From positions 152,708 through 216,707 of the forward strand of contig NZ_JBFAKK010000014.1 of NCBI RefSeq assembly GCF_040655735.1: a stretch of 64,000 nucleotides of DNA, given 5' to 3'. The notes beneath the pieces are model-generated. The model did not search any database and was not told the DNA's origin. It saw nothing but the letters and a program-made list of their open reading frames with translations. This document shows positions 58,346 to 64,000 of the stretch, piece after piece. The stretch comes from Phytomonospora sp040655735. GTDB taxonomy: Bacteria; Actinomycetota; Actinomycetes; Mycobacteriales; Micromonosporaceae. The position numbers and the translations under genes were made by a program. The number at the start of each line of letters is the position of its first letter. Positions within the stretch are counted from its first letter, which is position 1.

Positions 58346-59362
58346 CTACAGGTCCGGCACGCCGTCCTTGACGTCCCGCAACCGCTGCTTCAGCCGCTCC
58401 AGCGTGTCCACCGGGCTCAGCGCCGCCGCGCGCAGACTGTCGAAGATCTGCCAATAGGGCCGCACCTGCTCCTCGGTCTCCTCATAGACGTCGCCGGTCT
58501 TGCCCTCGACGTAGACCACGTCGGGATCGGCGCCGGCGAAGCGCAGGATCGTGAAGGTGCCCAGCATGCCCGGGTAGGCGCCGCCGTCGAAGGGCAGCAC
58601 CTGGAGCGTCACGCCGTCGTACTGCGCGATCTCGATCAGATGCGACAACTGCTCCTCCATGACCGCCTTGCCGCCGATCATCCGGCGCAGCGCAGCCTCG
58701 TCGATCACCGCCCACAGCTGGAGCGGACGCGCCTGCCCCGTCGGCTCGTCGTCCGACTGGTCGCGCAGCTCGGCGCCCTCCTTGAGCAGCCGCAACCGCT
58801 CCTGGCGGTCCATCCGCAACTGGATGCGCGTGCCGATCTGCTTGGGATCGCCCGCGGGCGCGAACTTGAAGGAGGCCTCCGCGTACGCGCGCGTCTGCAA
58901 CAAGCCGTTGATGATGATCGCGTCGTATATATAGAGGTAGTTCGCCTCGGACTCAAGACCGATGTATGTCGCGTACGGCGGCGAGATCGTGTCGGAGTAC
59001 TTCGCCCACCAACCCCGCTGCCGGCCCTCCCGGGCAAGACCCTCCAGCTCGCCGAGCTGATCGTCGTCATCGATGCCGTACCTGGCCAGCAGAGTCTTCA
59101 CGTCGCGCGGCTTGATCCCCACCTTGCCGCGTTCGATCCGGTAGATCGTCGACGAGTGCACGTCGAGCGCCGTGGCGGCCTCGTCGGCGGTGACGCCCGC
59201 CTTCTCCCGGATGTCGCGCAAGCGGGCGCCCAGACTGCGTCTGCGCACCGTCGGATTCGCTCCGCGCGACTTAGCGCCTGTTCCCACCTCATCGCCTCCT
59301 GGCGCGTTTCCAACATCGACTGAGAGCTTAGGCGGCTCCCGGTCCTTAGATTCTCCTGCCAT
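58346..59362 (-). CDS. XRE-family regulator with DUF5753 domain
   Basis: 338 residues from the ATG at 59362 with GGGAGG 8 bases upstream; a second ATG at 59386 is possible. Helix-turn-helix at about 44-98: LGARLRDIREKAGVTADEAATALDVHSSTIYRIERGK (outline). The DUF5753 effector domain follows (about 125-325) with YIYDAIIINGLLQTRAYAEA, AVIDEAALRRMIGG and LPFDGGAYPGMLGTFTILRF. It is paired with DUF397 in the usual convergent arrangement. Such pairs modulate development and secondary metabolism in streptomycetes; a similar role is inferred. Confidence 0.93.
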   Translation of the reverse strand: MAGESKDREPPKLSVDVGNAPGGDEVGTGAKSRGANPTVRRRSLGARLRDIREKAGVTADEAATALDVHSSTIYRIERGKVGIKPRDVKTLLARYGIDDDDQLGELEGLAREGRQRGWWAKYSDTISPPYATYIGLESEANYLYIYDAIIINGLLQTRAYAEASFKFAPAGDPKQIGTRIQLRMDRQERLRLLKEGAELRDQSDDEPTGQARPLQLWAVIDEAALRRMIGGKAVMEEQLSHLIEIAQYDGVTLQVLPFDGGAYPGMLGTFTILRFAGADPDVVYVEGKTGDVYEETEEQVRPYWQIFDSLRAAALSPVDTLERLKQRLRDVKDGVPDL

Positions 59363-59548
59363 CTCACACCTCCCTGGGTCGGTCATCTGAGTGACCCGCT
59401 GGCTTTGCGAGTAAAAAATCTTGTCCCCGAATTGCTGATCCCTGTTGCAGAGACAATCTGCATCTGCAATTCTCCACTCTAGAACATCACAACGGTGGGA
59501 ACCCCAAAGTGCGACCCGCGGCATCGCGGATCGTGATCATCACGAAGG

Positions 59549-59908
59549 GTGGGGAACGTGAGGAGCCCGTTCGACTTGAACAATCCGCCGCAGGAGGATG
59601 CCCCGGTGGGGGTCATCTGCCCCGGGCTGTGGACCGTTCAGGTCCGCTGGTGGAAGCGGCACACGCCGCGCCTGGGAGAAAAGACTTGCACCGAGTGCGG
59701 CCAGGCGTGGCCGTGCCACTCCTGGCTTTGCTGGGACGGACAGATCGGCGACGCGTGGGAGGCGTCGAAGAGGTTCCAGCGCACAGAAGCCGAAGCCGCG
59801 ACCGTCGCGGCGCCGGTCACGACGCGCACGCGCGCCGCTACCCGGACAGGTACGCGAACGCCGCGCCCGCGCAGCGAAGACCCGGCCCGCACCCTCTCGG
59901 CCGCCTGA
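59549..59908 (+). CDS. Small Cys/Trp-rich hypothetical protein
   Basis: 119 residues from GTG 59549; an in-frame GTG at 59558 (VRSPFDLNNPP) is an equally good start. Residues 20-75 are protein-like with cysteines in VICPGLW, CTECGQAWPC and WLCWDG, which may form a zinc site (CxxC plus two more). The last 45 residues are Thr/Arg/Ala repeats of low complexity. It lies divergently beside the XRE gene. Similar small proteins accompany XRE/DUF397 loci in actinomycetes; function unknown. Confidence 0.65.
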   Translation: MGNVRSPFDLNNPPQEDAPVGVICPGLWTVQVRWWKRHTPRLGEKTCTECGQAWPCHSWLCWDGQIGDAWEASKRFQRTEAEAATVAAPVTTRTRAATRTGTRTPRPRSEDPARTLSAA

Positions 59909-60023
59909 CGGCTCCGGCACTCGGTCGCGATCCACACTCCCCCAGGCCGCGACCCGGAGCCGGAGCCCTCGGAAACGTCCATCCCGCGCGTGGGGCGCGG
60001 GGCCCCGGACGAGAGACATGAGT

Positions 60024-60063
60024 AAGGGGATGCCGCGACCTTCCGGACGCGGCATCCCCTTTT
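60024..60063. terminator. Bidirectional hairpin terminator
   Basis: A 14-bp stem (60024-60037 with 60048-60061) ending in TTTT, between the convergent small-protein and MFS genes. Confidence 0.9.
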
Positions 60064-60079
60064 CGCTGAAGTGCTCCGG

Positions 60080-61546
60080 TCAGGAGACCTCGGCCCGTTC
60101 ACCGGTGTGCGAGCACGCCGACTTCGCCATCCGGCGGGCCCACGGGCGGCCCTGCGAACGCGAGGTCACCGGACGCGTCCGCGACACCGGGCGCAGGTTC
60201 AGCACGGCCTGCTCGCCGTCGCTCTCCACGCAGCAGGTCGAGCCGATCCCGTGGGTGCCGACGAACTGCGCCTCGGGCACCGTCCGCGACGGCTGCGGCA
60301 GCGGGATCACGTAGGCGGCCACGGCGACGGCGGCCGGCAGCGCCGCTGAGATCAGCAGCGGCAGCGAGTAGGAGCCGCCGACGTCGTGCAGGAGCGTGAA
60401 GACCAGCGGACCGAAGGCGCTGCTGGCGACGCTGATCGCGGCCATGGTGCCGCGGATGGCGCCGATGTGCCGCACCCCGAACAGGCGCGGCGCGAGGCCG
60501 TCGCCGACGGGGGAGATCAGGTAGCCGGCCGAGCCGAGGACCAGGCCGAAACCGATCGCCGACAGGCCCGGCGTGATGACCACGGCCCACAGCATGCCCA
60601 CCGCGAGCAGCCCGACGGTGACCGCGACGAGCAGGCGCGGGCTGGCCTTGTCGAGGACCATCCCGGCGCCCAGCGCGACGAGGGTGCCGGCGATCGTCTG
60701 CGGCAGGAAGTTCGCCGCGGCGTCGGTGGCCGACAGGCCGCGCGCGACGAGCATGTCGATCTGGTGGAACGCGATCGCGGTGGTGAGCAGGGCGGTGACG
60801 CCCACGGCGCCGCACAGCACCCAGAAGTAGGGCGTGCGCATCGCCTCGGCGCGGGTCATGCCGCCCTGGTCGCGCAGCGTGTCCACGGTCGGCGCCTCGC
60901 CGTCGACGAACTGGCCGACGTCGGCGGGACGGTTGCGCAGCCCGAAGACCGCGATCGGGATCGCCACGGCCCACACCAGCAGGCCCTGCACGAGCCACGC
61001 CGTCTGCCAGCTCGTGGCCGCGATGATGCGTTCGAGGCCGATGGGAGCGAGGCAGATGCCGGCGAGGCCGAAGGCGGACACGACGCCGGTGGCGATGCCG
61101 CGGCGGCGGTCGAACCAGTGCGCGGCGATGGTCGTGGCGGCAAGGCCCAGCGCGCCCTGCCCGAGCATGCGGATGCCGATGAACCCGGCGGTGAGGCCGT
61201 AGAGCCCGCTCACGGTGGCCATGGCGACCAGCACGGCGCCGAGCAGCGCGCCGATCACGACGATCGCCCGGCGGGAGCCATGGCGGTCGACGAGGCGCCC
61301 GATCAACGGCATCGCGACGGCACCGCTGAGAGTGCCGATGAGATAGGCGATCGAGACCGTCGACCGGGAGATGCCGAGCTCGGAGATCATCGGGTCGATG
61401 AAGACCGAGACGGCCGCGGTCTGGCCGGGAGCGGTGAGCGCGAGCAGCACGGCGGCGAAACCGACCATGCGCCACCCGTGGAAGGTGCCGGAGGCGGAGT
61501 CAGAGCGTGCGGAAGCGGCCGCGAAAGCGGGCATGGGGATGCTCAA
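60080..61546 (-). CDS. MFS transporter (oxalate/formate-antiporter or MCT-like group)
   Basis: 488 residues with twelve predicted membrane helices. The MFS signature between helices 2 and 3 is GRLVDRHGSRRAIV, and helix 1 follows GTFHGWRMVGFAAVLLALTAP as in the oxalate/formate antiporter and monocarboxylate transporter-like families. A charged, Cys-containing C-terminal tail of about 65 residues is unusual in length. Substrate unknown; probably a monocarboxylate or drug. It is convergent with the small Cys-rich gene. Confidence 0.9.
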   Translation of the reverse strand: MSIPMPAFAAASARSDSASGTFHGWRMVGFAAVLLALTAPGQTAAVSVFIDPMISELGISRSTVSIAYLIGTLSGAVAMPLIGRLVDRHGSRRAIVVIGALLGAVLVAMATVSGLYGLTAGFIGIRMLGQGALGLAATTIAAHWFDRRRGIATGVVSAFGLAGICLAPIGLERIIAATSWQTAWLVQGLLVWAVAIPIAVFGLRNRPADVGQFVDGEAPTVDTLRDQGGMTRAEAMRTPYFWVLCGAVGVTALLTTAIAFHQIDMLVARGLSATDAAANFLPQTIAGTLVALGAGMVLDKASPRLLVAVTVGLLAVGMLWAVVITPGLSAIGFGLVLGSAGYLISPVGDGLAPRLFGVRHIGAIRGTMAAISVASSAFGPLVFTLLHDVGGSYSLPLLISAALPAAVAVAAYVIPLPQPSRTVPEAQFVGTHGIGSTCCVESDGEQAVLNLRPVSRTRPVTSRSQGRPWARRMAKSACSHTGERAEVS

Positions 61547-61792
61547 CGAGTGTTCCTATAAAGGTAGTGCCGGTGGGAGAAATGGACGGCCGCATCGCCG
61601 TTCACCCATCATCACGCGGTGTCCGGCCATTTGGTGACACCCCGGGATTGTGACCTCGCCGACACAAGATCGCCCAGGCGCGCGGCTTGTCGACAACCGA
61701 CTGTTCGGAGGACCCGTCGGTCCCCTGATTGTGGGTGGCGACCTGGGGAAACACCCGACCCGCCGAGGATGCGAACGATGTTCGCGAAACCA

Positions 61793-62827
61793 CTACATCT
61801 CCCCGAGTGTGACGGGGACGTCCATGCTCGATTCGGCCCGCGTAATGGTCACCGTGACCTGATCCCCCGGCTTTTTCGAGGCGAGGAAGACATTGAGCTC
61901 GGTGACGGTCGGAATGGCGGTGCCGTCAATGGCGGTGATGATGTCGCCGGGCTGGATTCCGGCCTGTTGCGAAGGGCCTCCGGCGGTGACGGCGACCACC
62001 CCGACGCCGAGCGGCTTCGCCGACTCGTCGATGACGCCCCGGACGGTCAGGCCGAGCGCGGCGCGGTCGGAGTCGACGACCTTCCCGTCGGCGATCAACT
62101 GGTCGGCGATGCGGGTGGCGGTGCTCGACGAGATCGCGAAGCCGATGCCGACGGCCGCGTCGCCCGAACCGGTGCTCGTCGCGGCGAGCGTCGGGATGCC
62201 GACGACGTTGCCGTCGAGGTCGACCAGCGCGCCGCCGCTGTTGCCCGGGTTGATGGCGGCCGTCGTCTGGATCATGTCGGCCAGGACCGTGCCGGGGGAG
62301 TCGGCGGTGCGCGGCTCGGTCTCGGTGCGCCCGACGGCCGAGACGATGCCCTGGCTGACGCTTCCGGTCAGGCCGAGCGGGTTTCCCATCGCCAGGACGA
62401 TCTGGCCGACCTTGAGCTGCGTGGAGTCGGCGAAGGTGGCGGGGTTGCCGGGGAGGGTGCCCTCGACCTTGATGACGGCGATGTCCTCGGTGGGGTAGCT
62501 CGCGACCAGCGTCGCGGGGAGCGTGTCGCCGCCGGCGGCGGGAGTGACCTGGAAGGTCGTCGCCGACCCGACGACGTGCGCGTTGGTGACGATGTGGCCG
62601 GCGTCGTCGTAGATCACGCCCGACCCGAGACCGTTGGCGGTGGTGATCTCGACGACCGAGGGCAGCACGGTCTCGACGACCTGCTGGTAGTTGGCCTCAA
62701 GGGAATCGGTCTCGGCGGTGCGTTCGGCCTGCTCGCCGTCGAATACGCCGCCGGTGCAGGCGGTCAGCGCCGGCGCGGCCAGGACGCAGACGGCGGCCGC
62801 GGACAGAATGCGGGTGATCCTGATCAT
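61793..62827 (-). CDS. HtrA/DegP-type serine protease lipoprotein with PDZ domain
   Basis: 344 residues. Lipoprotein signal with lipobox ALTAC (Cys24). Trypsin-like domain with triad His84 (VTNAHVV), Asp115 (TEDIAVI) and Ser197 (NPGNSGGAL), followed by a PDZ domain (about 250-335) including AGIQPGDIITAIDG. It is a surface-anchored quality-control protease, complete in contrast to the PDZ-less protein at 28071. It is divergent from the DUF1269 gene with 107 bases between starts. Confidence 0.94.
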   Translation of the reverse strand: MIRITRILSAAAVCVLAAPALTACTGGVFDGEQAERTAETDSLEANYQQVVETVLPSVVEITTANGLGSGVIYDDAGHIVTNAHVVGSATTFQVTPAAGGDTLPATLVASYPTEDIAVIKVEGTLPGNPATFADSTQLKVGQIVLAMGNPLGLTGSVSQGIVSAVGRTETEPRTADSPGTVLADMIQTTAAINPGNSGGALVDLDGNVVGIPTLAATSTGSGDAAVGIGFAISSSTATRIADQLIADGKVVDSDRAALGLTVRGVIDESAKPLGVGVVAVTAGGPSQQAGIQPGDIITAIDGTAIPTVTELNVFLASKKPGDQVTVTITRAESSMDVPVTLGEM

Positions 62828-62934
62828 CTGACCATCTTTCCGGCAAAACCCATCTAGCGGGATGACATGCGTGAATTACGCGTATGGGGCAGTATGAGCC
62901 TCGGTTGCAACCGAACTCGAGAAGGGGAAGACCT

Positions 62935-63471
62935 GTGAGCTATCTCGTTGCGGTGACGTACCCGGACCCGCAGACCGCGCAGACGGTGCTCGGCAAGCTC
63001 TTCGAACTGCAGAAGGGCAAACTGATCACACTTGAGGACGCCGTCGTCGTCGAACGCAAAGCCGACGGCAAGGTCAAACTTCGCCAGAGCGGCTCCAACA
63101 CGGCCATCGGCGCGACCGGCGGCGTCCTGTGGGGCGGCCTGATCGGACTCCTCTTCTTCGCCCCGCTCCTCGGCATGGCCGTCGGCGCGGCGGCCGGCGC
63201 CGCCAGCGGCGCCCTGACCGACACCGGCGTCGACGACAAGTTCATGAAACAACTCGGCACCGAACTCCAGCCCGGCGGCGCGGCCCTCGTCGTGCTCGTC
63301 CGAGACGCCACACAGGACAAGATCCTCGACCGGCTCGGCCAGTACGGCGGCAAGCTCGTACACACGTCACTGGACAACGAGGCCGAGGAGAACCTGCGCA
63401 ACGCCATCGAATCCCGCCAGAACGAGGTCAACGCACAAGCCGGCGGTCAGGCCAGCGGACAACCCGCCTGA
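62935..63471 (+). CDS. DUF1269 membrane protein
   Basis: 178 residues from the GTG at 62935 with GAAGGGG upstream. An N-terminal cytoplasmic domain (SYLVAVTYPDPQTAQTVLG, with a KLITLEDAVVVER motif) precedes one or two glycine-rich membrane helices (about 62-98, GVLWGGLIGLLFFAPLLGMAVGAAAG in outline). A second soluble domain with ALVVLVRDATQDKILDRL follows, and the protein ends in a Gln/Gly-rich tail. DUF1269 proteins are widespread but uncharacterised. A terminator follows. Confidence 0.9.
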   Translation: MSYLVAVTYPDPQTAQTVLGKLFELQKGKLITLEDAVVVERKADGKVKLRQSGSNTAIGATGGVLWGGLIGLLFFAPLLGMAVGAAAGAASGALTDTGVDDKFMKQLGTELQPGGAALVVLVRDATQDKILDRLGQYGGKLVHTSLDNEAEENLRNAIESRQNEVNAQAGGQASGQPA

Positions 63472-64000
63472 GTCCGACGGCACACGACGGCGCAGGGCGG
63501 CGCGCGGCGGTGCGCGGCGGTGCGCGGCGGTGCAGGGCAGACACACGACCCCCGGCAAATGGGCCGGGGGTTTGTGTTTGCCGGGTTTGCGGGTCGGAGG
63601 CAAACGAGACGCCTGCGGGGTAGGGGATCGGGTTGTGGCACCTCCTACGGTGCTGGGTCCCGGGGTGGGGTTACGCCTGAAGTCACGGGTGCTCGGCGCG
63701 AAGCTGCCGGCACTGGGTGGGGGTTGGGTGCGCTGGGGGTGGTGGGTGCTCGGCGCGAAGCGGCCGGCTCCGGTGTGGGGTGACGCCTGAAGTGGCGGGT
63801 GCCCGGCGGAGGTTTGGCGGGCAGGTGGGCTGTGATCGGCGATCTGTTGCTTGCGGCCGTGGCGAAGCCGGCCGCACATAGTCCGAGACCGAACGGCCGT
63901 AGTCGAGGCGAGAGGTCCGGGTCCAGGGACGGAGTTCCTGGTGGGGGTCTGGGGGCGAAGCCTCCCAGCGGGGTCCAGGGGCGGAGCCCTTGGCGGGGTC
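63472..64000. other. 529-base gene-free right end with short repeats
   Basis: It begins with GCGGTGCGCG-type tandem units (63500-63535), then a terminator, then two imperfect copies of a GTGACGCCTGAAGT-like/CGGGTGCTCGGCGCGAAG segment (about 63660-63810), and ends in GGGGTCCAGGGGCGGAGCCC-type repeats (63925-64000) of the kind common between actinomycete genes. No gene was recognised. Confidence 0.6.
63548..63573 (+). terminator. Terminator after the DUF1269 gene
   Basis: A 9-bp stem ACCCCCGGC / GCCGGGGGT (63548-63556 with 63563-63571), 6-base loop, then TT. Confidence 0.8.

Noticed and set aside
1..64000. tRNA or rRNA genes
   Set aside because: No cloverleaf with a GGTTCGANTCC arm and matching acceptor was recognised, and there is no rRNA-like sequence; a tRNAscan-SE run would be decisive.

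Overview
The window is chromosomal DNA of a high-GC actinomycete. Supporting this are a WhiB-family Fe-S regulator, nickel superoxide dismutase, a fused actinobacterial 2-oxoglutarate decarboxylase/dehydrogenase (kgd), an XRE-DUF5753/DUF397 pair, GTG starts and very strong G/C bias at third codon positions. A CebR-type cellobiose operator and a secreted lytic polysaccharide monooxygenase point to a soil or plant-litter saprophyte. The family cannot be fixed from sequence alone. No rRNA, tRNA, CRISPR array, integrase or intact transposase was seen.

Layout. 1-3.9 kb: end of a copper-resistance CopD gene, a YcnI-like copper-binding protein, a small membrane protein, a diacylglycerol-kinase-like enzyme and a whiB1-like gene with two CRP-like sites. 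3.9-6.5 kb: gene-free and repeat-rich (9-bp and 14-bp tandem repeats, a C-rich tract, about six diverged copies of a 120-bp unit). 6.5-20.3 kb: housekeeping and regulatory genes (anti-sigma kinase, sodN, malic enzyme, oxidoreductases, ArsR/LysR/AraC regulators, a TDT transporter, a flavin monooxygenase, and a pair of related membrane-anchored secreted proteins). 20.3-24.2 kb: kgd with a small coupled gene. 24.4-29.3 kb: STAS anti-sigma antagonist, a hot-dog thioesterase-like protein and an mprA-mprB-pepD-like two-component/protease cluster. 29.9-36.7 kb: HEAT protein, a sliding-clamp paralogue, glpK, an ABC exporter and an AA10 LPMO under a CebR box. 36.9-45.9 kb: a Gfo/Idh/MocA oxidoreductase, an Asp-rich calcium-repeat protein, a PASTA kinase, a four-gene FtsK-like ATPase cluster and a GNAT. 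45.9-47.2 kb: a giant imperfect inverted repeat. 47.3-57.5 kb: a LacI-controlled glycan locus. 58-63.5 kb: DUF397/XRE pair, MFS transporter, HtrA lipoprotein and a DUF1269 protein. The last 500 bases are gene-free.

The most interesting system is the glycan locus. Two tandem Tat-exported M60-like (enhancin/mucinase-type) peptidases, a LacI regulator, a 2-hydroxyacid dehydrogenase, an LplB/YtcP/LipO-type oligosaccharide importer and an intracellular GH29 alpha-L-fucosidase are organised around operators sharing the motif GTAAGCGCTT(G/A)C. A fourth operator sits before the oxidoreductase at 36.9 kb. Together they suggest a regulon for attacking fucosylated glycoproteins outside the cell and importing and catabolising the released glycans. 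Other notable items are a three-copy MITE family with a conserved central hairpin, an 80-bp element shared upstream of both Gfo/Idh/MocA genes, a protease of the pepD type lacking its PDZ domain, and several genes whose -10 box lies only 6-9 bases before the start codon (leaderless mRNAs).
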